Source of the DNA: Dehalococcoidia bacterium | GTDB lineage: Bacteria > Chloroflexota > Dehalococcoidia > GIF9 > UBA5629 | Direction of reading: 5' to 3' | DNA length: 11,899 bases | Assembly (NCBI GenBank): GCA_016927965.1 | Contig: JAFGLP010000040.1 | Coordinates: 1-11,899 of the forward strand | In this document: positions 5,433 through 11,899 of the stretch, one piece after another | Position numbering within the stretch: position 1 is the stretch's first letter | How the letters are laid out: each line of letters begins with the position of its first letter | Position numbers and translations under genes: made by a program | The notes under the pieces: model-generated | Database searches by the model: none | Told to the model about the DNA's origin: nothing | The model's input: the letters and a program-made list of their open reading frames with translations, nothing else

Positions 5433-6944
5433 ATGGAAAAAGACAAGAAGCAATATACGACCGGGTTTGGGGCGCCTGTTGATAATGACCAGAACTCCAA
5501 AACAGCCGGCAATCCCGGCCCTATCCTCATGCAGGATACGCATCTGCTGGAGAAACTGGGACATTTCGACCGTGAGCGCATACCGGAACGCGTGGTGCAT
5601 GCCAAGGGAGCAGGCGCGCATGGCTATTTCGAGGTTACTGCCGATGTGACCAAATATACCAGGGCAAAGTTTCTCTCGAAAGTCGGCAAACGCACCGAGG
5701 TCTTCGCCCGCTTTTCCACGGTGGGTGGTGAAAGGGGCTCAGCCGATGCTGAGAGGGACCCGCGTGGCTTTGCACTTAAGTTCTATACCGAGGAAGGCAA
5801 CTATGACATGACGGGCAACAATACGCCGGTCTTCTTTATCCGGGACCCGCTCAAGTTCCCCGATTTCATTCATACTCAGAAGCGCCATCCCGGTACCAAT
5901 CTCAAGGACGCCAATATGTTCTGGGACTTTCTGTCACTGACGCCGGAGTCCGTGCACCAGGTGACGATACTTTTCTCCGATCGTGGGACGCCGTTGACTT
6001 TCCGCAACATGAACGGTTACAGCAGCCACACCTATAAATGGTATAACACCAGGGGGGAATATTTCTGGGTCAAGTACCACTTCAAGACCGAGCAGGGCAT
6101 CAAGAATCTTAATCGTGAAGAAGCCACCGAGATGAAGGGCAAGGACCCCGACCATGCTACACGAGACCTTCTAACAGCTATAGAACGCAAGGATTACCCG
6201 GCATGGCGGCTGGAGATGCAGATTATGACGCCTCAAGAGGCGGAGAAATACCGCTTCGATCCATTTGATATCACCAAGGTCTGGTTCCACGCCGATGTGA
6301 CTCCTATAACAATCGGCAGGCTGGTGCTTAACCGCAACCCTGAAAACTATTTTGCCGAGGTGGAGCAAGCTGCCTTTTCCCCGGCCAATTTTGTGCCCGG
6401 TATTGCCGCCTCTCCTGACAAGCTCCTGCAGGGCCGGCTTTTCTCTTACCATGATACTCACCTGCATCGCCTGGGCCCCAACTACCACCTGCTGCCTATC
6501 AACAGCCCCAGGGCCGCCAGCGTCAACTACTACCAGCGTGATGGCAGCATGGCCATGGGCAATAACAGTGGGGGTGGGCCAAACTACTATCCTAACAGCT
6601 TCGGCGGGCCAGAGCCCAACGCTGAATGGGGAGAGCCGCCCTTTGAGATTAGCGGCATGGCGGCGCGTCAGCCTTATATTCATCCCAACGATGACTTCTT
6701 CCAGGCCGGCGAGCTTTACCGCCGCGTTATGACCAGGGATGACAGTGACCACCTCATCGGCAATATCACCACGCATCTTTGCAATGCGCTCAAACGGATA
6801 CAACTGCGCCAGACAGCTATTTTCTATAAGGCCGATGCTGAATACGGCAGCCGCGTGGCCGAAGGTCTGAAGCTGGATGTGAAAGAGGTAAAAAAGCTGG
6901 CTGAGATGTCGCAGGAGGACCGGGTCAAGGCTACGTCCGAATGA
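5433..6944 (+). CDS. katA: Monofunctional heme catalase (small-subunit type)
   Basis: This 503-residue enzyme breaks down hydrogen peroxide to water and oxygen in the cytosol. Its length fits small-subunit catalases. The distal heme-pocket histidine is H56 in [12 protein letters not shown], the catalytic asparagine is N129 in GNNTPVFF, and the proximal heme ligand is Y339 in the [14 protein letters not shown] signature, with R335. The spacings between these residues equal those in bovine catalase (74, 147, 357), which supports an intact active site. The usual KVWPH-D-P stretch reads [11 protein letters not shown] (about residues 282-292), a local departure from common catalases as I remember them. 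A strong GGGGAGG site lies 5 bases before the ATG. It stands between the PerR-type regulator and a peroxiredoxin in the same direction, so peroxide-inducible expression is likely. Confidence 0.97.
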   Translation: MEKDKKQYTTGFGAPVDNDQNSKTAGNPGPILMQDTHLLEKLGHFDRERIPERVVHAKGAGAHGYFEVTADVTKYTRAKFLSKVGKRTEVFARFSTVGGERGSADAERDPRGFALKFYTEEGNYDMTGNNTPVFFIRDPLKFPDFIHTQKRHPGTNLKDANMFWDFLSLTPESVHQVTILFSDRGTPLTFRNMNGYSSHTYKWYNTRGEYFWVKYHFKTEQGIKNLNREEATEMKGKDPDHATRDLLTAIERKDYPAWRLEMQIMTPQEAEKYRFDPFDITKVWFHADVTPITIGRLVLNRNPENYFAEVEQAAFSPANFVPGIAASPDKLLQGRLFSYHDTHLHRLGPNYHLLPINSPRAASVNYYQRDGSMAMGNNSGGGPNYYPNSFGGPEPNAEWGEPPFEISGMAARQPYIHPNDDFFQAGELYRRVMTRDDSDHLIGNITTHLCNALKRIQLRQTAIFYKADAEYGSRVAEGLKLDVKEVKKLAEMSQEDRVKATSE

Positions 6945-6972
6945 GTCCGGGGCAATAACATCGAACTAATCA

Positions 6973-6984
6973 ATTTATATAAAT
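6973..6984. promoter_or_regulatory. Perfect AT palindrome before the peroxiredoxin gene
   Basis: ATTTATATAAAT is a perfect 12-base palindrome in the 58-base gap between catalase and peroxiredoxin, just before the AGGAGG site (6992-6997). It may be a regulator site or part of a weak promoter. AT-rich palindromes of this length can also occur by chance. Confidence 0.3.
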
Positions 6985-7002
6985 ATATATGAGGAGGAAA
7001 TT

Positions 7003-7722
7003 ATGGAGCAGGCTATTGTAGCCACAGGTTATGCCATCCCCAGGATTGGGGAAGTGGCCCCGTCTTTCAAGGCGGTGACCACGCAGGGCGAGATAAACTT
7101 CCCCGAGCAGTATGCGGGCAGCTGGGTGATCCTTTTCAGCCACCCGGCCGATTTCACACCTGTCTGCACATCGGAGTTTATGACCTTTGCAACCCTGGAG
7201 CCGAAGTTCGCTGAGGTGAACTGCAAGCTGGTAGGGCTCTCGGTGGACGGCCTCTATAGCCACATCGCCTGGCTGCGCACCATCAAGGACAAGATCGAGT
7301 ATAAGGGCATGAAGAATGTGGAGGTCAAGTTTCCCCTCATTGAGGATATCACCATGGAGGTGGCGAAAAAATATGGCATGATCCAGCCTGGTGAAAGTAA
7401 TACCAAGGCCGTGCGCGCCGTCTTTGTCATCGATCCCAAGGGCATTGTCAGGGTTGTCCTTTACTATCCTCTCAGCCTGGGCCGTAACTTCGACGAGCTT
7501 TATCGCGTCATCGTTGGACTGCAGACGGCGGATGCTTTCTCAGTTGCCCTGCCGGCAGACTGGAGGCCTGGCGACGACGTGATCGTACCTCCGGCGGGCT
7601 CCTGCGGTGTGGCCAAGGAAAGGATGGAAGGCAAAGGAGACCTGAAATGCTATGACTGGTTCTTCTGCACCAAGAAAATCGATAAGGACACAGTACTGAA
7701 AACGATCACCAAAAAGAAATAG
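7003..7722 (+). CDS. Peroxiredoxin, archaeal-type 2-Cys (Prx6/AhpC-TSA family)
   Basis: This 239-residue thiol peroxidase reduces peroxides in the cytosol. The peroxidatic cysteine is C55 in the signature HPADFTPVCTSE. The long C-terminal arm carries C201, C216 and C222. The CYDWFFC spacing (216 and 222) parallels the C207/C213 pair of the Aeropyrum pernix enzyme (from memory), so a disulfide between C55 and C216 of another subunit is expected during turnover. Members of this subgroup commonly form decamers. It lies 58 bases after catalase in the same direction, with a strong AGGAGG site 5 bases before the ATG. No terminator lies between them, so co-transcription is plausible. The electron donor (thioredoxin, rubredoxin or other) is not encoded nearby. 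Confidence 0.95.
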   Translation: MEQAIVATGYAIPRIGEVAPSFKAVTTQGEINFPEQYAGSWVILFSHPADFTPVCTSEFMTFATLEPKFAEVNCKLVGLSVDGLYSHIAWLRTIKDKIEYKGMKNVEVKFPLIEDITMEVAKKYGMIQPGESNTKAVRAVFVIDPKGIVRVVLYYPLSLGRNFDELYRVIVGLQTADAFSVALPADWRPGDDVIVPPAGSCGVAKERMEGKGDLKCYDWFFCTKKIDKDTVLKTITKKK

Positions 7723-7733
7723 TATGTCAAACA

Positions 7734-7776
7734 GGCAGTCAGGCAGCGCATCCACAGCGGCTATTGCCTGACTGCC
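7734..7776 (+). terminator. Long hairpin after the peroxiredoxin gene
   Basis: GGCAGTCAGGCA (7734-7745) and TGCCTGACTGCC (7765-7776) form twelve perfect base pairs around a 19-base loop, starting 11 bases after the stop codon. No T-run follows, so it is either a factor-assisted terminator, an mRNA stabiliser, or a remnant of a repeat element. Confidence 0.5.
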
Positions 7777-7973
7777 CTGGTACCTATTCCGTCTAGGCAG
7801 GGAAATGCGCCCTCCTCTAGCTTCATGGTGGCCGGTACTGTTGAGGCTAATAAATCCTCATAGTAGCGCATTACTCTTCCTGACCATACTTATCAGCATC
7901 ATCTATGTTTCCCGAAGAAGGCAGTATAGCTAGATTACCGGATGGCTGATTTAATAGTGTAACTGTGGGGGCA
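7777..7973. other. Intergenic stretch with no recognised gene
   Basis: Nothing in this stretch between the peroxiredoxin hairpin and the next promoter reads as a protein in either direction, and no tRNA-like or riboswitch-like fold was recognised. A small hairpin (TGAGG and CCTCA) sits around 7844-7860. The region is otherwise featureless by eye. Confidence 0.5.
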
Positions 7974-7982
7974 TGATATAAT
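7974..7982 (+). promoter_or_regulatory. Extended -10 promoter of the small membrane-protein gene
   Basis: TG-A-TATAAT (7974-7982) is a perfect extended -10 element. The -35 region is poor, which is usual for extended -10 promoters. The start of transcription is expected near 7989, leaving a 27-base leader that contains AAGGAGG (7999-8005). Confidence 0.65.
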
Positions 7983-8015
7983 GCAGAAAAGTGCGTTTAA
8001 GGAGGACGATATATT

Positions 8016-8258
8016 ATGTATTTAGCAGCTCTTATTATCACACTGATAGGGTGGGCATTCCAGCTATACGAGACGCTGATTAAAAGGACCCGTAACATCA
8101 ATATATTTTTGCCATTAACATATTTTGTGGCCTGTCTGCTGTTTGGTATAAACAGCTTTATAACAGGGGACATGGTATCTGGAATATTAGATGCCGTTTG
8201 TACAATATTGGCGGCGATTGTATTCATTGTGCTGGCAACACGTAAAAAAGCCGCTTGA
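8016..8258 (+). CDS. Small three-helix membrane protein, SemiSWEET/PQ-loop-like
   Basis: This 80-residue protein has three predicted membrane helices: about residues 2-20 (LAALIITLIGWAFQLYETL), 30-50 (IFLPLTYFVACLLFGINSF) and 56-74 (SGILDAVCTILAAIVFIVL). A basic tail (TRKKAA) follows. The layout matches SemiSWEET sugar transporters, which are three-helix units that dimerise: a GW-FQ segment where the family has a PQ motif, K-T-N after helix 1, and a short loop with G-D before helix 3. The proline of PQ is replaced by phenylalanine here, so transport activity and substrate are uncertain. An AAGGAGG site lies 10 bases before the ATG. The gene stands alone, with its own promoter, and converges on the dehydratase gene. 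It could instead be a small membrane protein of another kind. Confidence 0.7.
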   Translation: MYLAALIITLIGWAFQLYETLIKRTRNINIFLPLTYFVACLLFGINSFITGDMVSGILDAVCTILAAIVFIVLATRKKAA

Positions 8259-8299
8259 AAAGCGGGGCGCAAGAATCTATTGAAGGTACGAGGGGGAAA

Positions 8300-8331
8300 A
8301 AGCAATAAGAAGTGTACGGTCTCCTTTGCTT
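8300..8331 (-). terminator. Intrinsic terminator of the dehydratase gene
   Basis: Read on the minus strand, AAGCAA plus AGGAG pair with CTTCT and TTGCTT (eleven pairs with one G-U and a two-base bulge, eight-base loop). A T-run continues directly from the stem (8296-8301). It lies about 65 bases past the dehydratase stop codon, between the two convergent genes. Confidence 0.65.
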
Positions 8332-8395
8332 ATGATAGCTAACCGTATTTTGTTAAGCTCTCAGCGCATTAATTGACCTGATTGGGGCATTGCAC

Positions 8396-9931
8396 CTAGT
8401 CGCTTCTCGGCCAGGTGAGGGAATCCCATTCCGGCGGTTTTTTCCAGCCGCCCCTGGAAGCTATGTCGAGAGGGTCTTCCCTCTTATCAATACCAGCGAT
8501 GCTGCGGGCCAGATTCTGCTTCAACTCCATGTTTGACTCGCGCTCGATCATGATCTTCTGGGCCTGCGGCGAACCGGCGCCATGCATGGACTCGGTGTGG
8601 TAGCTGGGAGCGGTCAGGCCGAAGCTCATGGCGTGGATCAGTGTTACCATCCGATAGCGGGCCTCTGTAGCTACCTCTGGGACCCCACGCAGGTATTTAT
8701 CAATATACTTGCCCAGCACCGGGTGCCGGAAATCCTTCTCGGAGGGGGTAGTCACCAGGATACCGCCGGCAATATCCTCAGCCAGCCGGGTGAGCTCGTA
8801 AGGGAACCGGGTTACGTTGTGCTTGCAGACGTTGGCCAGGAGTATATTGCACTGGTAATTGCCTGCCTGGGTTTTCCATCCCTCATAGGCGCAGGCCAGC
8901 CCGCATCCGTGTATGGTCTCGGTAAGGTGGATCATTTCGCCGATCTTTTCTCTGATGTGAGGGACCTTGCGCACGCCGTTGTAATCAGCCATAGAAGCAG
9001 CGGCGCCGATCAATACATCGCCGATACCGGCCTTGCAGCCGCCGTAGCTTTGCCGATGGTAGCCGGCAAATCTCTCCACCAGCATGATAGAGAAATCGAT
9101 CTCGCCGCACATGAAAACCCTTTCCCAGGGGACAAAGACATTATCCAGGACGGTCAGCGCTTCGTGACCGCCGAAGTTATGGTTGCCCACGTCTATATCA
9201 CCTTCCTCAAGCTTGCGCGTGTCGCAGGATTGCCGGCCGTAGATAAGCGTCACACCCGGGGCGTCGGTAGGTATGGCGCAGGTCACCGCATAGTCCTCGT
9301 CACCTTTGCGCATTCTGAGAGTGGGCATGATAATCATCTCGTGTGAATTGGCAATGCCGGTTATATTGGCTTTGGCTCCCCTGATGACAATCCCGTCGTT
9401 TTTGCGCTCGACGATGTGGACGAACATGTCCGGATCAGCCTGTTCGCTGGGCGCCAGCCCGCGGTGCCCCTTGACATCAGTCATGGCGCCGGCAACACAA
9501 AGGTCCTTTTCCTCAACTTGCTTCAGCCATTTTCTAAACCTCTGATGGTATTCAGTGCCGTATTTCTGGTCGATCTCGTAAGTGGTGCTGAAAACAGCGT
9601 TAGCAGCGTCCATGCCCACGCATCTCTGGAAGCAGCAGGCTGTCCTCTGTCCCATCTCCCGCTGCAATTTCACCTTTCTTACCATGTCCTCGGGGCTTTT
9701 GAAAAGGGAATTAAACCTGTTGACCTTTTCTTTCGTGATTAATGAGGTTGTGACTGCCATGTCTATGCTCTCCGGCTCCTGTGCCAGCTTGTAAGTCATG
9801 GCAATGGCGTTGATAGAAGGCCTGACGATAGGGTTATCAACCCAGTTTTCCACCTTTTCGCCAAGTAGATAGAGGTTAAGTTTAAGCCGGCGCAGGCTCT
9901 CCACATACTCATTAGCCGTCTTTAAAGCCAT
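8396..9931 (-). CDS. abfD: 4-hydroxybutyryl-CoA dehydratase / vinylacetyl-CoA isomerase
   Basis: This 511-residue flavin and [4Fe-4S] enzyme dehydrates 4-hydroxybutyryl-CoA to crotonyl-CoA by a radical mechanism and can isomerise vinylacetyl-CoA. It belongs to the 4-hydroxyphenylacetate-3-hydroxylase (HpaB) fold. The recalled Clostridium aminobutyricum sequence matches closely throughout. The cluster ligands are all present: C100 and C104 in TACCFQRCVG, and H292 and C299 in GYHRQSYGGCK. Q102, Y296, K300 and the Glu of TESMHGAGSPQ (E447) are also kept. The start is ATG at 9931 with GGGAGG nine bases before it; a TTG three codons upstream touches that site and is unlikely. A C-terminal tail of about 25 residues (PPEWDSLTWPRSD end) seems longer than the clostridial enzyme. 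No 4-hydroxybutyrate CoA-transferase or dehydrogenase lies in the window. A vinylacetyl-CoA isomerase role or a close paralogue with another substrate cannot be ruled out. Confidence 0.92.
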   Translation of the reverse strand: MALKTANEYVESLRRLKLNLYLLGEKVENWVDNPIVRPSINAIAMTYKLAQEPESIDMAVTTSLITKEKVNRFNSLFKSPEDMVRKVKLQREMGQRTACCFQRCVGMDAANAVFSTTYEIDQKYGTEYHQRFRKWLKQVEEKDLCVAGAMTDVKGHRGLAPSEQADPDMFVHIVERKNDGIVIRGAKANITGIANSHEMIIMPTLRMRKGDEDYAVTCAIPTDAPGVTLIYGRQSCDTRKLEEGDIDVGNHNFGGHEALTVLDNVFVPWERVFMCGEIDFSIMLVERFAGYHRQSYGGCKAGIGDVLIGAAASMADYNGVRKVPHIREKIGEMIHLTETIHGCGLACAYEGWKTQAGNYQCNILLANVCKHNVTRFPYELTRLAEDIAGGILVTTPSEKDFRHPVLGKYIDKYLRGVPEVATEARYRMVTLIHAMSFGLTAPSYHTESMHGAGSPQAQKIMIERESNMELKQNLARSIAGIDKREDPLDIASRGGWKKPPEWDSLTWPRSD

Positions 9932-9985
9932 AATAACCAACCTCCCGTCTTTTTAATTTAGGTCTGCTGATCGAAATAGTAATGT

Positions 9986-10013
9986 ATTTTAGCACTTTTT
10001 GTGCGTAAGGCAA
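9986..10013 (-). promoter_or_regulatory. Probable promoter of the dehydratase gene with an inverted repeat in its spacer
   Basis: On the minus strand, TTGCCT, 16 bases, then TAAAAT (five of six -10 matches). The spacer contains GCAC-AAAAA-GTGC (9992-10004), a small inverted repeat that could be an operator. The expected leader is about 48 bases. The gene can therefore be transcribed apart from the upstream Fe-S gene. Confidence 0.5.
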
Positions 10014-10022
10014 GACTATAAA

Positions 10023-10078
10023 TCAGCAAAGAGCATAGCTGATAAGGTCGGGGCTTCCGGTGATGATAAACGCTATGC
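10023..10078 (-). other. Two mutually exclusive small hairpins after the Fe-S protein gene
   Basis: On the minus strand, GCATAGC can pair with GCTATGC (10072-10078 with 10033-10039), or ATCAGC can pair with GCTGAT around a ten-base loop (10038-10043 with 10022-10027). The two pairings share two bases, so only one can form fully. The second is followed by TTATAGTCTT and could be a weak terminator. Confidence 0.3.
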
Positions 10079-10080
10079 AG

Positions 10081-11286
10081 TTAACCCTGGTTTAAACTGT
10101 TGAAATAAGACATGACCTTCTGCTTGAAGAGTTCTGCCTGTTGCACAACCCTGGTCTCAAGCGGGACCGTATATTCATCTCCCAGGGCCCAGAGGATTTC
10201 CTCCAGTGAGTAGTGGACCTTCAACCCGGCCTTCTGGCCCCCGGCGCGAAGCTGCCCGAAGCACCCCGGGCAGTAGCAGGCCACGTCGCCGGCCCCGCTT
10301 TCCTTAATTTGTGCAATCTTTTTCACGGCTTCTTTCACCCCTTCCATGTAGTCAAAATTGTTGCGCACCATGCTGACCATGCCGCAGGTCAAATTATCAT
10401 AGAGGTTATTCTTGAGCTCGACTACCTCCATGCCTGCCGCCTTCAGCAATCCCCTGATAGCATCAAAGAATTCATCTCCCAGTTCGCTACTGTAGCATGA
10501 GTCGCTGACAGCCACTTTTTTAGAGATCTTGCGTTTAACCGTCAGATCTCCCTTTTGCAGCTTTTCCCAGAGCCATTCCCAGATAGACATGATCTCGAAA
10601 GGCAGCTTAACGCCATGGTAATTCGGCCAGATATTCCCCAGAAAATTGGCGCAGGAGCCGCAGTAACACACCAATCGCTCGGTATCGAGTCCTGCCAGCA
10701 GTTGACCGGTACGTTCAACAGTTTCAGCGAAGCTTTTATAATCCATAAAGCGATAGGCTAGCTCTCCGCAACAGGCCGTGCGCGGGCCGTATTTGGGAAG
10801 CTCCGCCAGTACACTGGAACTGGCGATTTCAGCGGGAATTTGACGCCCTGTGCAGCCCACAAAAAGGACCTCCTTGCTTTTTGGAGGAACGGCCGCCCAC
10901 TTATTCAGGATCTCCTGATCATTCTGCGGAAGGCTGTCGTAGACATCGCAAAATATATTCGAATCACCTTTACCGGTCATATAATAATCGATATATGGCG
11001 GTATGACTTTACCCTGTCTGCGGATTTTCTCTGCCATACGCTCCATGATAAGCGCATACGGTTTAAGCCCGTGTGGGCAATAGTGATTGCAGCTGAAACA
11101 AAAGGTGCACTCATTCAGCACCCGCCTGGTTTCGGTGCCGCTTAAGAGACTGGCCATCTCGGACAAGGACTCCGGCCTGTCCATTCGCATAATGGGACAT
11201 TTTTGCAGGCATATTCCGCAGTTTGCACAGATGTTGCTGCTCTTGCACTGGGGATCGAATGCCTCAATGTAAGATTTACTCGTCAT
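10081..11286 (-). CDS. HdrD/GlpC-type Fe-S protein with two CCG domains
   Basis: This 401-residue, probably cytosolic or membrane-associated electron-transfer subunit resembles HdrD, GlpC and other (Fe-S)-binding oxidoreductase subunits. Two [4Fe-4S] ferredoxin motifs come first: C20-x2-C23-x2-C26-x3-C30-P and C60-x2-C63-x2-C66-x3-C70-P. Two CCG domains follow. The first is complete (C145, C172-C173-G174, C209-x2-C212). The second has C264 and C339-x2-C342, but its CCG reads TCG (T300, C301, G302), so one usual cysteine is missing. In heterodisulfide reductase such motifs hold a special [4Fe-4S] cluster. AAGGAG lies 6 bases before the ATG. It lies upstream of the dehydratase gene on the same strand, 149 bases apart, suggesting electron transfer tied to acyl-CoA metabolism; the partner flavoprotein or quinone enzyme is not visible. 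No membrane helices were seen. Confidence 0.85.
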   Translation of the reverse strand: MTSKSYIEAFDPQCKSSNICANCGICLQKCPIMRMDRPESLSEMASLLSGTETRRVLNECTFCFSCNHYCPHGLKPYALIMERMAEKIRRQGKVIPPYIDYYMTGKGDSNIFCDVYDSLPQNDQEILNKWAAVPPKSKEVLFVGCTGRQIPAEIASSSVLAELPKYGPRTACCGELAYRFMDYKSFAETVERTGQLLAGLDTERLVCYCGSCANFLGNIWPNYHGVKLPFEIMSIWEWLWEKLQKGDLTVKRKISKKVAVSDSCYSSELGDEFFDAIRGLLKAAGMEVVELKNNLYDNLTCGMVSMVRNNFDYMEGVKEAVKKIAQIKESGAGDVACYCPGCFGQLRAGGQKAGLKVHYSLEEILWALGDEYTVPLETRVVQQAELFKQKVMSYFNSLNQG

Positions 11287-11336
11287 ACCTCACTCCTTTG
11301 GTTAGCGGCTCTGGATAGTCGCTATCGATGCAGCCC

Positions 11337-11373
11337 ATATTAAATTAAATTGTAACTCTGGCGCAAGTTACAA
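11337..11373 (-). promoter_or_regulatory. Inverted repeat and possible promoter before the Fe-S protein gene
   Basis: TTGTAACT (11350-11357) and AGTTACAA (11366-11373) are perfect eight-base inverted repeats with an eight-base spacer. On the minus strand TTGCGC (11361-11366), 18 bases, then TAATAT (11337-11342) could be a promoter, which the repeat would overlap. It looks like an operator, but could also be a weak hairpin at the end of the phoU transcript. Confidence 0.45.
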
Positions 11374-11419
11374 AGGATGCTGAGTAAGGGTAAATCGTTG
11401 AATCACACAATCCAACATA

Positions 11420-11899
11420 TCAATACTTTGATGCTCCTATATCCAGCTTTTCACCGGTTATACTAAAGACTGCCTGCTCGCAAATGTTGGTTGCCCTATC
11501 TGCAAAGCGCTCCAGGTTATGTGCAACCCATATAAGACGCGTAGCCTGTGTGATTGTCCTCGGGTCCTCAATCATAAATATAACAAGCTCCCGGAAGACC
11601 TGATCGTACAAACCGTCGACCTCTTCATCCATATGGCAAACGAGTTTAGCTTTCTCCAGGTCATTTTCAAAGAAGGACTCCATGCTTCCCCGCAGCATCT
11701 CTATTCCTATCTGTTTCATCCTGGGGATGTCTATCAGAGGCTTCAGCAGCGGTTGTGTGCCTATCATTAAGCTTATATTGGCGATGCCCTCAGCATAGTC
11801 GCCCATTCGCTCCAGTTCCGTGATAATGCCTAGCATGGCAACCACCTTGCGGAGATCACTGTCTCCCAGGCGGTTGTCAGTAATAAATTTCAGGCAATC
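11420..11899 (-). CDS. phoU: PhoU-family phosphate signalling protein, 5' partial
   Basis: The C-terminal 159 residues of a PhoU protein, a peripheral regulator that links the Pst phosphate transporter to the PhoR/PhoB signalling pair. The start lies outside the window: the frame stays open to the last base, with in-frame residues such as RLGDSDLRKVV before the internal GTG at 11845. The helical repeats carry the family E/D-rich metal-binding motif twice: ITELERMGDYAEGIA and AHNLERFADRATNICEQAVFSITGE. The gene reads toward the Fe-S protein gene with about 130 bases between them, so they need not share a transcript. No pst genes are in view; they would be expected upstream of phoU, beyond the window end. 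Confidence 0.92.
   Translation of the reverse strand, partial: DCLKFITDNRLGDSDLRKVVAMLGIITELERMGDYAEGIANISLMIGTQPLLKPLIDIPRMKQIGIEMLRGSMESFFENDLEKAKLVCHMDEEVDGLYDQVFRELVIFMIEDPRTITQATRLIWVAHNLERFADRATNICEQAVFSITGEKLDIGASKY

Noticed and set aside
6171..6803. Minus-strand open frame of 210 codons within the catalase gene
   Set aside because: Shadow of the well-supported catalase; low-complexity composition and no ribosome-binding site or recognised motif.
7723..8015. Possible RNA gene or riboswitch in the longest gap
   Set aside because: Apart from the peroxiredoxin hairpin and the extended -10 promoter, no tRNA, riboswitch or other conserved RNA pattern could be recognised.
8582..9346. Long plus-strand open frame (254 codons) antisense to the dehydratase gene
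   Set aside because: The minus-strand frame matches 4-hydroxybutyryl-CoA dehydratase throughout, with all cluster ligands; the plus frame has no family-like motif and is a shadow.

Overview
The window looks like chromosomal DNA from an anaerobic bacterium. Promoters are bacterial sigma-70 type: there are two near-consensus TTGACA-N17-TATRNT promoters and one extended -10, and most genes have purine-rich Shine-Dalgarno sites. The gene set is a 4-hydroxybutyryl-CoA dehydratase (an oxygen-sensitive Fe-S/FAD enzyme), an HdrD/GlpC-type Fe-S protein, an archaeal-type peroxiredoxin, and a branched-chain-amino-acid-type ABC binding protein. This suggests a strict or near-strict anaerobe such as a Chloroflexota/Dehalococcoidia member. 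That placement is inference from gene content, not a phylogenetic result.

Layout. (1) 1-1241, plus: the 3' part of a Leu/Ile/Val-type ABC substrate-binding protein gene, ending at a strong hairpin. (2) 1379-2311, plus: a conserved-looking protein of unknown function, probably on a nearly leaderless mRNA. It is followed, in the same frame past its TAA, by a 54-codon protein-like open stretch. (3) 2401-4779, plus: a compact operon of an AbrB-type regulator and three different class I SAM methyltransferases, driven by a near-consensus promoter with a palindrome over its -10. (4) 4847-7776, plus: an oxidative-stress block of PerR/Fur-type regulator, heme catalase and 2-Cys peroxiredoxin. The regulator has a consensus promoter and a perfect dyad just before its start codon. 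(5) 7977-8258, plus: a lone 80-residue, three-helix SemiSWEET-like membrane protein with its own promoter. (6) 8300-11899, minus: 4-hydroxybutyryl-CoA dehydratase with its own promoter and terminator; upstream of it an Fe-S protein with two ferredoxin motifs and two CCG domains; and upstream of that a partial phoU.

How the genes may work together. The regulator-catalase-peroxiredoxin block is a self-contained peroxide defence. It would suit a cell whose central enzymes, such as the dehydratase and the Fe-S protein, are destroyed by oxygen. The dehydratase converts 4-hydroxybutyryl-CoA to crotonyl-CoA, and the neighbouring HdrD-like protein could move electrons in the same fermentative or acyl-CoA metabolism; this link rests on proximity alone. 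The methyltransferase operon has no substrate-defining partner here, so its product is unknown and it is the least explained unit in the window. No tRNA, rRNA, CRISPR array, insertion sequence or phage gene was seen.
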